The position numbers were made by a program, and so were the translations under genes. A stretch of DNA of 38,389 bases, taken from contig CAYYIS010000047.1 of NCBI GenBank assembly GCA_964470965.1, positions 1 through 38,389 of the forward strand, written 5' to 3'. The DNA is from CAYYIS01 sp964470965. GTDB taxonomy: Bacteria > JAAXHH01 > JABIQT01. Shown piece by piece: positions 25,526-34,151 of this stretch; positions within the stretch are counted from its first letter, which is position 1, and each line of letters starts with the position of its first letter. Under the pieces are notes generated by a model that saw only the letters and a list, made by a program, of their open reading frames with translations, ran no database searches and was not told where the DNA came from.

Positions 25526-26599
25526 ATGTCCCGATTACGCATTGGTGTCGTAGGGTGCGGTGCCATCGCACAGATCCAGCACATACCCCACATCAAAGAG
25601 CTCCGCGACCTCTTCGACCTGGTCGCGATCTGCGACGTTTCCCGGCAACTGGTGAATTTCATCGGAGAAATGTATCAGGTTCCGCACCGGTTTACTGACT
25701 ACAGAGATCTTCTGGCGGTGGATCTGGATGCGGTCCTGCTGTGCTTTATGGATCCGAAGACCGAGGTAGCAGTCGCGGCGCTGAAGGCAAACAAGCATAC
25801 TTTTATAGAAAAACCCATGTGCTACTCTCTCCAGGAGGCGGATCGTATTCTGAAGGCCCAAGAAACATCCGGCGCGGCCCTGATGGTCGGGTACATGAAG
25901 CAGCATGACCCGGGTTATCAATATGCCAAGAAACAGGTGGCGCAGATTCCGGATATCCGGTTCATCCAGGTGAATCACCTCCATCCCCACAATGACCTTC
26001 ATATTAAAGAATTTACGCTTTACCAGTTCGACGATATCCCGGCCGATGCCATCGAGCACAGTCGCAACCTACGCGCCGCAGCCATTCAGGAGGCGATCGG
26101 AGTGCAGCCGGATCATGTGAACAGTACGTTCTTCATGCTCTCCGGCAGCATGATACACGACATCAGCAGCCTGCGGGGTATGTTCGGACCACCGACGGAA
26201 GTGGTGAGCGCCGAGATATGGCGAGGCGGCAGGTGCTTTACCACGGTGCTGTCCTACGAGGGCGACAAGCGGTGCGTGGCCACATGGACCGACCTGCCCG
26301 ACCTTTGGGACTTCCGGGAGACGCTGGAGGTGTTCGGTGACTCAAAGCGGGTCAGCATCCGGTTTCCGACCGGCTTCGACCGCGGCAAACCCTCTCCGGT
26401 GACCGTGCAGGGCATGGAGGACGGAAGTATGCCGTGGACAAAGGAACTGATCGTCAACACCCAGAATTCATTCAAGCTGGAACTGGTCCATTTCCACGAC
26501 TGCATCGTGAATGGAAAAATTCCGATCACAGACGGCACCGGTGCCCGACAGGATGTGGAACTGGTGCGTGAAATCGTCAATACGTATCTCGGTGCGTGA
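25526..26599 (+). CDS. Gfo/Idh/MocA family oxidoreductase
   Basis: 357 residues: Rossmann domain with GVVGCGAIAQ (residues 7-16), the family signature IEKPMCY with E95-K96-P97, and a C-terminal alpha/beta substrate domain with HDISSLRGMFGPP. Members are NAD(P)-dependent dehydrogenases of sugars, inositols and related polyols. AAAGGA precedes the ATG. It is the first gene beyond the element's right boundary and starts 37 bp after the repeat. It is the first of a run with a transporter and a second Gfo/Idh/MocA gene. Substrate unknown. Confidence 0.9.
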   Translation: MSRLRIGVVGCGAIAQIQHIPHIKELRDLFDLVAICDVSRQLVNFIGEMYQVPHRFTDYRDLLAVDLDAVLLCFMDPKTEVAVAALKANKHTFIEKPMCYSLQEADRILKAQETSGAALMVGYMKQHDPGYQYAKKQVAQIPDIRFIQVNHLHPHNDLHIKEFTLYQFDDIPADAIEHSRNLRAAAIQEAIGVQPDHVNSTFFMLSGSMIHDISSLRGMFGPPTEVVSAEIWRGGRCFTTVLSYEGDKRCVATWTDLPDLWDFRETLEVFGDSKRVSIRFPTGFDRGKPSPVTVQGMEDGSMPWTKELIVNTQNSFKLELVHFHDCIVNGKIPITDGTGARQDVELVREIVNTYLGA

Positions 26600-26850
26600 G
26601 GTACCGAAAAGTGCGCCTGACTACTGTGACGGCGCCTTCCTGGCCTGGCCAGTCTTACCTGGAGCAACGGGAACCGGAAAATAGTCTGTACTACGTTTCT
26701 GAAATGACATATAGCCATGAAAGCCTAGGTTTTAGGTGCAGGTTGTATTTCACCCCTAATCCTAATATCATGTTCGTCCGGAAAAATGCCGCAGAACATT
26801 CTGTTTCAAAGGCTATCTTAACCGGAATATCGACCCCGAAAAACCTTTAG
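26596..26850 (+). CDS. Doubtful small ORF between dehydrogenase and transporter
   Basis: 84 codons, with a GTG that overlaps the dehydrogenase stop in GTGA and an end 15 bp before the transporter. It has no ribosome binding site and no recognisable motif. The coupling is the only support; it could be an untranslated spacer. Confidence 0.2.
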   Translation: MRYRKVRLTTVTAPSWPGQSYLEQREPENSLYYVSEMTYSHESLGFRCRLYFTPNPNIMFVRKNAAEHSVSKAILTGISTPKNL

Positions 26851-26865
26851 ACGGGAAGAACATGC

Positions 26866-28125
26866 ATGAGTCGAAACGCCCCTCCTACCCTTAACCGGCC
26901 AAGCCCGGGTATATTCGCAGTGATGGGCCCCGGTATCGCAGTCGCTGCAACCGGCGTTGGGGCGGGTGATATGATCGCCAGTACAAACGCAGGCGTCACT
27001 TTCGGGACGATCCTGTTGTGGACAGCGGTTTACGGAGCGGTCCTCAAATATGTACTCACGGAAGGTGTGGCCCGATGGCAACTGGCGACCGGAACCACAT
27101 TGCTCGAAGGCTGGGTCCAACAGTTGGGTCGCTGGATACAGTATGTGTTTCTGATCTACTTGATCCTGTGGTCCTTCATAGTTGGAGGTGGACTGCTTAG
27201 CGCCTGTGGCCTGGCGGGAAATGCGATTTTTCCGTCCATCTCTGTGGGCGCCTGGGGCGTGATTCATTCGCTGTTTGGCGCCGGATTGGTGCTCCTGGGA
27301 CGGTACAGTGTCTTTGAAAAAGTCATGAAGGTGTTCATTGGCTTCATGTTCGTCTCCTTCCTGTTCAGTGCCTGGGCTCTGAAACCAACATTCGGAGATA
27401 TCATGAGCGGCATCGCCTGGCCGACATTGCCGTCCGGTTCGGTGACAACGGTACTGAGCGTCCTCGGTGGTGTGGGAGGAAGTTTGACGGTGCTGTGCTA
27501 CGGCTACTGGATCCGTGAGGCGGGACGTGAAGGCGCAGGTTGGATAACGGGGATAAGGATCGACGTGGGCACCGCGTATGTTCTGACCGGCTTCTTTGCA
27601 GTGGCAGTCATGATTCTGGGTGCGCAGATCAAACCGGATGCGGCAAACAGCGCCAATATAGTCCTGGCGATGGCGGACCGTCTTGAAGTCGCGCTGGGGC
27701 CTTTGGGGCGATGGTCGCTGTACCTGGGCTTCTGGGCGGCGGTGATTACCTCGGTCCTCGGTGTCTGGCAGGGCATACCGTACCTGTTCGCGGATTTCAT
27801 GGCGCTGGTCAAACGACTCAGCCCGGAACAACGCACGGAACTTGTCCAGCCCCATTCTCCTTACTACCGTGCCTTCCTGCTATTCCTGACGTTTCCCCCG
27901 ATGCTGTTGCTGTTATTCGATCGTCCCGTTGCGATCGTTCTGCTGTACACCGTTGTGGGTGCCCTGTTCATGCCTTTCCTGGCGGCGACTTTGTTGTACA
28001 TGAACTCAAAAGAGAAATGGGTAGGCGCACTCAAAAACGGCAGGCTGACAAACAGCCTGCTGATTCTGGCATTGCTTCTATTTCTGTATTTAAGTATCAC
28101 ACAAATTATAAGAATGTTGAATTAG
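26866..28125 (+). CDS. Second Nramp-fold transporter without the DPGN motif
   Basis: 419 residues, about 11 membrane segments, Nramp layout (VMGPGIAVAATGVGAGD). Aligned on G-P-G of TM1, the canonical DPGN reads GAGD (TGVGAGDMIASTNAG). In TM6, where M-P-H-N is expected, it reads VGGSLTVLCYGYWI, so the metal-binding Met is also missing. It differs from the first Nramp-type protein at 4850 at both motifs. GGGAAG lies 8 nt before the ATG. It sits between two Gfo/Idh/MocA genes on the same strand, suggesting a carrier for their substrate; inference only. Confidence 0.75.
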   Translation: MSRNAPPTLNRPSPGIFAVMGPGIAVAATGVGAGDMIASTNAGVTFGTILLWTAVYGAVLKYVLTEGVARWQLATGTTLLEGWVQQLGRWIQYVFLIYLILWSFIVGGGLLSACGLAGNAIFPSISVGAWGVIHSLFGAGLVLLGRYSVFEKVMKVFIGFMFVSFLFSAWALKPTFGDIMSGIAWPTLPSGSVTTVLSVLGGVGGSLTVLCYGYWIREAGREGAGWITGIRIDVGTAYVLTGFFAVAVMILGAQIKPDAANSANIVLAMADRLEVALGPLGRWSLYLGFWAAVITSVLGVWQGIPYLFADFMALVKRLSPEQRTELVQPHSPYYRAFLLFLTFPPMLLLLFDRPVAIVLLYTVVGALFMPFLAATLLYMNSKEKWVGALKNGRLTNSLLILALLLFLYLSITQIIRMLN

Positions 28126-28162
28126 TTTTTTTCACCGGAACAACGTGTCTGGACAGGAAAAT

Positions 28163-29326
28163 ATGAGTCGCGATATTGGTATAGGTGTCATAGGAATGGG
28201 CTGGATGGGAACGGTTCACAGCCGCGCCTACCTTCAGACGCCCCTACGGTACCCGGAATGCGATATCTCACCCCGACTGGTGATCTGCGCGGATGATGTG
28301 GCCGCACGGGTTGAAGCATCAAAAGTGTCCCTGGGATTCGAACACGTGACTACCGACTGGCGTGAAGTGATCGCTCATCCCGAGGTCCAGGTGGTCAATA
28401 TCACCACACCCAACGACCGGCATGTGGAGATGGTCGAAGCGGCGGCGGCGGCAGGGAAGCACATATTCTGTGAGAAACCTGTGGGACGATATCCGGAGGA
28501 GACCGCGATAATCGCTAAAGCGGCGCAGGATGCCGGCATCCTGACCTGGGTGGGTTACAACTATCGCTGGGCACCGGTGGTGCAGTATGCCCGACAGTTA
28601 ATTGTCGAAGGCAGACTCGGGCGGTTGACGCACTACCGAGGCCGATTCCTAGCGGGATATGCCAGCAACCCGGAGGGTGTCCTTTCGTGGCGTTTTAAGG
28701 AAGAGGACGCGGGGCTCGGTTCCCTGGGCGACCTCATGTCGCATGTCACCGATATGGCTCACTCTCTGGCCGGTCCCATTAAGCAGGTAATCGGACAGCG
28801 CCAGACCATCATCCCGGAACGTCCCCTGCCAACACCCGGCGAAGGCACCCATTTCTCTATCGGCGGAGACGGCCCCAAGGGACCGGTGACCAACGAGGAC
28901 TATTCCGGCGCGCTCGTGCAATTCGAAAACGGCGCCCATGGGACGTTCGAAGTCTGTCGGGTGATCCAGGGGCCGAAAAACCAGCATGCCTTTGAAATCC
29001 ACGGCACCCGAGGCGCCCTGCGTTGGGATTTTGAGCGGATGAACGAGATACAGTTATTCCTGGTCGATGATGATCTCACCCGCGACGGCTACACCACTAT
29101 CATCGCCGGTCCCTCTCATCCCGACCATGCACGGTTCGCCCCCGGTCCGGGATTGGGTCTCGGCTACGATGACCTGAAGGCAATCGAGGCACACAGATTC
29201 CTTGCATCCATCGTCGCAGGGACCCAGGGAGAGCCCGGTTTCCGAGATGCGCTTCGGGTCTCCGAAGTTCTAGCGGCGGCGATGCGCTCCTGGGAATCCG
29301 AGCGGTGGGAGCAGGTACAGGCTTAG
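28163..29326 (+). CDS. Gfo/Idh/MocA family oxidoreductase
   Basis: 387 residues with GVIGMGWMGTVHS (8-20), IFCEKPVG containing E104-K105-P106, and a substrate domain with GLGSLGDLMSHVTDMAHSL. This resembles the myo-inositol/sugar dehydrogenase branch with the H-x-x-D-x-A-x-x-L helix. The ATG at 28163 has AGGA four to five bases upstream; a GTG six codons earlier is possible but worse. It follows the transporter by 37 bp and is convergent with the next gene, 5 bp away. Confidence 0.9.
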   Translation: MSRDIGIGVIGMGWMGTVHSRAYLQTPLRYPECDISPRLVICADDVAARVEASKVSLGFEHVTTDWREVIAHPEVQVVNITTPNDRHVEMVEAAAAAGKHIFCEKPVGRYPEETAIIAKAAQDAGILTWVGYNYRWAPVVQYARQLIVEGRLGRLTHYRGRFLAGYASNPEGVLSWRFKEEDAGLGSLGDLMSHVTDMAHSLAGPIKQVIGQRQTIIPERPLPTPGEGTHFSIGGDGPKGPVTNEDYSGALVQFENGAHGTFEVCRVIQGPKNQHAFEIHGTRGALRWDFERMNEIQLFLVDDDLTRDGYTTIIAGPSHPDHARFAPGPGLGLGYDDLKAIEAHRFLASIVAGTQGEPGFRDALRVSEVLAAAMRSWESERWEQVQA

Positions 29327-29331
29327 TTCCC

Positions 29332-30309
29332 TTACCCGTCATAATGCTCTGCATAGCTTCTGGAGTACTTCGATATGATGAATTCGCCGAAGTGACAGGG
29401 CTCGTACTTCGGTGGATTTTGTGCGTCACAGCATGATGGTAACGGTTCGACGATGGCGTCGTAATCCGGTTCGAAGAAAAACGGGATGGAAAATCGCTCT
29501 CTCGATTCCGACAGCAGCACCCGGTGCCAGGTGGCGCGGTAATTGTCGTTGGTCCACTGCTGGGTCATCTGCCCGATGTTGACGATGAATGTGCCGGGTA
29601 CATAAGGTGCGGAAATCCATTCGCCCGCGGCATTTTTTACCTCCAACCCGCCGGATTGATCCTGGGCCAGGACGGTCAGAAACCCGTAATCGCAGTGCGC
29701 GCCGATCCCTGCATCTACCTCATCACCGACATAAGGTTTTTCGAAGGGGGGATAGAACGACAGGCGTAGCGTACTGAGACTTTTGTTTGTATATCGTTTG
29801 AAGTAGTCCGCATCCAGCCCCAGGCTTAGTGCCAGTCCTTCCGTGATCGTCGCACAGAGGGGGAGCATCAGGTCCCAGTTTTTCATGATCAGTGCCTTGA
29901 ATTCAGGCATATCCGTTGGAAACTGACTGGCGTCGTTCAGCGTGTGACCATCAGGGCGTCTGTTTTGGAATCCTGCATGGAAATCGAGGCAGGCATGCCA
30001 GTCTTTCTTCCACTCCGTCACCTCGCCGCCCAATGGTATGTAGCCGGTGTACTGATCCGAATTACCGATATAGAGCTTCATTTTTCGGTCTTCCGGCAGA
30101 TCGAAGAACCGCTTCATCTCTTTGAACATCATTTCACGATGCTCTTCCGGAACACCATGATTCTTGATGTAGAAAAACCCCACGTAACGGCAGGCCTCAC
30201 CGATCAACTGAGCTGTCTTCCTCCGTTCAGAATCCGGTGCCCCCGGCTTTACGAGCGATCCCACATCGATTATCGGTATCGCTTTAAAGTTAGCCTTTGT
30301 GTTAGACAT
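29332..30309 (-). CDS. Isopenicillin N synthase-like 2-oxoglutarate/Fe(II) oxygenase
   Basis: 325 residues. The N-terminal DIOX_N-type start (IPIIDVGSL) and YVGFFYIKNHGV are typical. The iron triad is GAHCDYGFLTVL (H205, D207) and WHRV (H262), with the co-substrate pair R272-S274 in RFSIPFFF. Relatives oxidise or cyclise small molecules, including ethylene-forming and secondary-metabolite enzymes; the reaction cannot be read. The ATG at 30309 has GGGAGG 8 nt upstream; an upstream GTG-frame to 30339 is unnecessary. Monocistronic. Confidence 0.9.
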   Translation of the reverse strand: MSNTKANFKAIPIIDVGSLVKPGAPDSERRKTAQLIGEACRYVGFFYIKNHGVPEEHREMMFKEMKRFFDLPEDRKMKLYIGNSDQYTGYIPLGGEVTEWKKDWHACLDFHAGFQNRRPDGHTLNDASQFPTDMPEFKALIMKNWDLMLPLCATITEGLALSLGLDADYFKRYTNKSLSTLRLSFYPPFEKPYVGDEVDAGIGAHCDYGFLTVLAQDQSGGLEVKNAAGEWISAPYVPGTFIVNIGQMTQQWTNDNYRATWHRVLLSESRERFSIPFFFEPDYDAIVEPLPSCCDAQNPPKYEPCHFGEFIISKYSRSYAEHYDG

Positions 30310-30397
30310 GAACAGACCTCCCAGGCGCGCGACTGTCATCCCACAATAGCATCAGTCCCTATCTCCTCCGGGCATTTTTGCCGGTTTCAAAATAAAC

Positions 30398-30425
30398 AGT
30401 ATAGTTATGACATCTCAATTCGCAA
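30398..30425 (-). promoter_or_regulatory. Possible promoter for the oxygenase gene
   Basis: On the minus strand TTGCGA (30425-30420) and TATACT (30403-30398, five of six) are 16 bp apart, about 90 bp before the ATG. Confidence 0.45.
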
Positions 30426-30607
30426 ACAATATATCCAATGTATATTCTCTGATGATTATTGCCAATTACAGACCATGAGATCCATTGTAAAGACACCGTG
30501 GGACGATCGTTCATATAGCAGAATTGAGGGTGTGAACGCGTTATATCATCTTTCCCGGTAAGGCAGGCAAAGCAGATTGAGAAAGGTTTGCAAAAAGGAT
30601 AACAAAC

Positions 30608-31855
30608 GTGAAAAAGAAACTATCCGAACAGCACCGGTCCTCGAAAGACAAACGCTTTGCACGCCAGATTGCCGAGCGGATCGAGGAGGTGGGAAAAGAA
30701 ATAGCTGAATTCCAGGACGCCTTCGCCTCCAGTGGCACAGATGCCAGACGCCTTCTGTTGGAAGCCGCACACACACCGGACCGATTCGAGAATTACGACC
30801 CGGCCGCGGAAACTATTTCCGAAGCGGATGCCCGGCTTCTGATCGCCAACAAACGCGGGTTCGCGGTCTGGACGAAATTCGAAAGCTACCTTCATCTTTT
30901 GCCCCCGGTCGTCGATCTAATAGAAGCCATCGACCTGGGCGATGAGAAGACTATAGAGAAAATTCTCCGTGAAGAACCCGGGGCAGCCAATCCCACATGG
31001 CTAGCAGGTTATGTTCCTGTAGGAGGCTATATTTATCCGAACGATTCGGCACCTCTCCACCGAGTGTCACAGGCATATGGCGCCAGGTTGATCGACAGCG
31101 GCACATCCTACAGAATTGCAAAGTGTTTGCTTGATGCCGGCGCGGATCCTGATTTCCACGATGGCCTGCCCATGAGTTCCGCGGTCAGCTATGGCGCCCT
31201 GCGCGTGGTAGAGGCCCTACTCGACGGCGGAGCTGCGGTAGACGGTGTAGACGGAGATGGCCTGCCGATGGCTTATCCGCTTCATTTCGGAAGAACGGAT
31301 ATAGCCGAGTATCTTGCCGAACGGGGCGCTACACTGGATCTCAGATTTGCGGCGGGTCTGGGGAAACTCGGCTTGGTCAAATCATTCTTCAATGAGGACG
31401 GAACCGTTAAACCGGATTCGAGGGAACTGGCGGACCCGTACGGCCATGAGATGAAACGGGAGGGAAAGAACGTGGTACAGGCGGAAAGAACCCCGCAGAA
31501 CATTCTCCTTCAGGCCATGTATTTTGCCTGCAAACACGCCCGTTTGGAAACTGTTGTATTTCTCATGGATCACGTAAAAGATATCAATGCCGTGGTACCC
31601 GGACTTGATATCGAGGCACCGATACTGCATCGCCTCAGCCTGTTTGACGGCGACGCCTCGGGCGATGTGGACTCCATCGGATTCAAGGCGACCGAAAAAC
31701 GCCTGCTCCCTATCATACAATTTCTCCTCGAGCACGGCGCCGACCCAAGTGTCCGGGATCCTCGCTTCGATGCAACCGCACTGGAGTGGGCCCGGCACAC
31801 CGTCCCTTCGAGTGAGGCAGTCGGAGCGCTCTTGGAGAATTATATGGGGTCATGA
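30608..31855 (+). CDS. Ankyrin-repeat protein
   Basis: 415 residues. The first 90 are helical and charged, with ANKRGFAVWTKFESYL, a motif found before the repeats in many bacterial ankyrin proteins. Repeats follow: VVDLIEAIDLGDEKTIEKIL, IAKCLLDAGADPDF, VVEALLDGGAAVDGVDGDG, IAEYLAERGATLDL, LETVVFLMDHVKDINAVVPG and IIQFLLEHGADPSVRDP. It has no signal peptide, so probably a cytoplasmic protein-interaction scaffold. GTG start with AAGGA 8 nt upstream. Partner unknown. Confidence 0.85.
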   Translation: MKKKLSEQHRSSKDKRFARQIAERIEEVGKEIAEFQDAFASSGTDARRLLLEAAHTPDRFENYDPAAETISEADARLLIANKRGFAVWTKFESYLHLLPPVVDLIEAIDLGDEKTIEKILREEPGAANPTWLAGYVPVGGYIYPNDSAPLHRVSQAYGARLIDSGTSYRIAKCLLDAGADPDFHDGLPMSSAVSYGALRVVEALLDGGAAVDGVDGDGLPMAYPLHFGRTDIAEYLAERGATLDLRFAAGLGKLGLVKSFFNEDGTVKPDSRELADPYGHEMKREGKNVVQAERTPQNILLQAMYFACKHARLETVVFLMDHVKDINAVVPGLDIEAPILHRLSLFDGDASGDVDSIGFKATEKRLLPIIQFLLEHGADPSVRDPRFDATALEWARHTVPSSEAVGALLENYMGS

Positions 31856-32155
31856 CGGAAACTGCGGCGGAATCCGGAATCAGTTTTTAAACGGGGTAGT
31901 TTAGACAGTGGCATTGCAAGCAACGAAAAAAACCGTAGGCGGCGGAGCCCGGCCTTCGCCGGGGAGACGAACCATTGAGGCACCGAAATGACATGCCTTT
32001 CACAATTTAAACGACCGGAAGAATGAAGCGGTCCGGCCTCCTCTTGGAAACCAAGCACTTCCCTGTAAAAATCCCCACATTATCCTCGTCGCCGTGGGGC
32101 ATGGCACGTGGCCCGAGATCCAGTCCGTAAACTTCCACAGGTGAGCACTCGTTAC
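31856..32155. other. Convergent intergenic region with one hairpin
   Basis: 300 bp between convergent genes. It contains a perfect CCCGGC-CTTC-GCCGGG stem (31948-31963) without a T-run, and nothing that reads as protein. Confidence 0.5.
31948..31963. terminator. GC-rich hairpin, possible terminator
   Basis: 6-bp all-GC stem with a CTTC loop between two convergent genes. It lacks a following T-run, so it could equally be a REP-type element. Confidence 0.4.
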
Positions 32156-33109
32156 TCAAAAGTCTATCTTGCCAAGGATGTTTTTCCTGTACCAGTCTAC
32201 GGTCATCGCCAGCCCTTCTTCCGGCGTCGTTCGAGGGTTGTAAGACAGCATCCGCCGTGCCTTCTCGATGTTGGCATGGGTCTTCCCCTGATCTCCGGGC
32301 CGTTTGGGTTTTCGGATAAATTGTGCGACCTTTCCGGTTAACTCCTCGATGATGCGGATACCTTCGCCAGTGGAAATCGTAGTGTCCGAGCCAATATTGA
32401 AAATTTCACCAATGCATGTGTCCAAGTTATTCAACACGGCTACGAAACCGTCTACGATATCACCGACATAGGTATAACTTCTCAAATGGTTTTCGCTACC
32501 CTCAAACAGGGTAAATGCTCTGTCTTCCAGAACGCTCCGGATCAACTGAGGATACAGTTTTTCCGCACGCTCCCGTGGACCGTACACTGAGAATAAACGG
32601 AGTGAACAGGCAGGAAATCCCTGGTCTCGGCCATATGAAAGTACAAGCTGTTCCGCAGCCAGCTTGGTGATGCCGTAAGAAGAGATCGGTTTCGGTTCCG
32701 ACGTTTCATCTCCCGAGGCATCGGCGCCGTAGATGGACGACGTCGCTACATTGATGAATCCCCGCAAAGAAGGCAACTGCCTGGCCGTTTGCACGAGCCG
32801 ATAGGTTGCCTGGATGTTGTTTCTAACATAGGCTTCAAAGGGGGTCGAGGCGGCAATCCCCGGTTGGGCCGCGAGATGGCAAACCACATCTATACCCCGA
32901 AACGCCTCATTCAGATCATCCACAGCCAAATCCAGAGGTAGCAGGGGAATGCCCTTGGCCTGAAGCGTTTCGGCGTTGCGTTCTTTCATCGCCCGGGAAT
33001 AATAATCCGTCAGGCTGTCAATGCCGCGCACAAAATGGCCCAGGTCAACGAGACGTTCTGAAAGATGAGAACCGATGAATCCTGCCGCACCTGTTACAAG
33101 TATATTCAT
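32156..33109 (-). CDS. NAD-dependent sugar-nucleotide epimerase/dehydratase (extended SDR)
   Basis: 317 residues with GAAGFIGSHL (7-16), VATSSIYG, Y145-x-x-x-K149 in SSYGITKLAAEQL and SLRLFSVYGPRERAEKLYP. This places it with UDP-glucose/glucuronate 4-epimerases and dTDP-glucose dehydratases; the exact reaction is not readable. The ATG at 33109 starts the beta strand directly (MNILVTGAAGF); a TTG ten codons earlier would add a non-protein-like leader. It has weak translation signals. It could work with a glycosyltransferase or the RmlC-like enzyme. Confidence 0.9.
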   Translation of the reverse strand: MNILVTGAAGFIGSHLSERLVDLGHFVRGIDSLTDYYSRAMKERNAETLQAKGIPLLPLDLAVDDLNEAFRGIDVVCHLAAQPGIAASTPFEAYVRNNIQATYRLVQTARQLPSLRGFINVATSSIYGADASGDETSEPKPISSYGITKLAAEQLVLSYGRDQGFPACSLRLFSVYGPRERAEKLYPQLIRSVLEDRAFTLFEGSENHLRSYTYVGDIVDGFVAVLNNLDTCIGEIFNIGSDTTISTGEGIRIIEELTGKVAQFIRKPKRPGDQGKTHANIEKARRMLSYNPRTTPEEGLAMTVDWYRKNILGKIDF

Positions 33110-34151
33110 GGCGTACGCACTTTTTGTGTGGTATAACAATGTGGAAATGTTGTGGTTTTAAATATATCGGTGATCATACCGAATATCAATAACTACTTGG
33201 CAGCAACTGTCTCTCTCCACACAATCACCACAGTTAACGGTCAGATTTACGAGAGTGAACTATCGCCTGTTGCTGCAATTTCAGTCACCTGACTATCACC
33301 GAAACCACTTACTCACATGCCACATCCGGAGCGAACAGGCATTTTCCATATCACGTGTTTAGAGACACAGCTTTTTAATACCTCCTGCCGATAATCCCAT
33401 ACCTGTTTTTCGAACGCTTTGACAGACAGACACCTCCGACTTCAGAACGTCCAACAACCAGTTCTCAGGCAGGCGTCCTGGTCCTTGACACCCTTATGCG
33501 GTAGGTACTGCCTATCTTTTAAAAATTTGATGTGAGCTCTCCTTTCACCTGACAAGGATGAACTTCACCCGAGCATCATCGAATCCCCTCAGGGCGACGT
33601 ATAATATCTTGACATGTTCTGCACATGGGAACAGGTTGTATTACCTTACCGTTATTTACAACAACGGAACAATAAAATGTATCTCTTTAATCGGCCCCTT
33701 CCTGATTCCATAAGCCTGCGCCAGGCATTACCAACACGACTGACACCCGCCGTGGCCTGACGGTTCCTCGTCTGGGCGCCCTTTCAGGAAATCCGTAAAT
33801 CAGCTGGGAAACCGATGGTTTAAGATGCCGTGCCGTGTGATCAGCAGGTTTTCCGCCTGCGGCATGTCGCCACTGAGATTAGCAGGACTAAAGCCCTATA
33901 GGGAATGCGATCCGGTCCGACCAAAAATCCCTGATTTGGGCCCTGGGATTTACCCATGGCCATGTTCAACATAAACATGATAGGTCAGGTAATCCCGCTC
34001 GGTTGTGTCCGGCACTGCGCGGACTGCCTCGACATCAAAAACATCATCGATCGAGACTTGCGCTTCAGTCCGGAAAGATCCCACCGGCAGCCGCCGGATA
34101 CTAAATTGTTGGAAGCAGGGCGGGAAAAAAACAGAAGGAGCAACCACCGCT
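33110..34151. other. Gene-poor kilobase before the sulfatase-like gene
   Basis: About 1 kb with no full gene. It holds nested stems (33825-33865: ATGCC/GGCAT outer, GCAGG/CCTGC inner), a short AGGAC-TAAA-GCCCT hairpin near 33882-33900, and on the minus strand a 50-codon protein-like remnant (33950-34120, listed separately). No clear promoter was found. Confidence 0.5.
33950..34120 (-). pseudogene. Possible gene remnant antisense to the sulfatase leader
   Basis: The minus-strand frame ending at the TAA 33950-33952 reads smoothly (RLPVGSFRTEAQVSIDDVF, then DVEAVRAVPDTTERDYLTYH) and with codon use like the neighbours. It has no start or ribosome binding site and runs into unrelated text upstream. 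I do not recognise the family. It could be a decayed C-terminus or chance. Confidence 0.3.

Noticed and set aside
26818..27855. Large minus-strand ORF opposite the second Nramp-type gene
   Set aside because: Its translation is rich in His, Gln and Arg with no motif; the plus strand encodes a clear membrane protein. It is a shadow.
33800..33915. Possible cobalamin riboswitch (GGGAA, then CGCCACTGAG) before the sulfatase-like gene
   Set aside because: The GGTG..AA..TCC segment and a good B12 box do not line up and the stems differ; the two short matches are not enough.
34005..34151. Longer N-terminus of the sulfatase-like protein
   Set aside because: The extra 49 residues are low-complexity text overlapping an antisense protein-like frame; the ATG at 34152 starts the conserved first strand.
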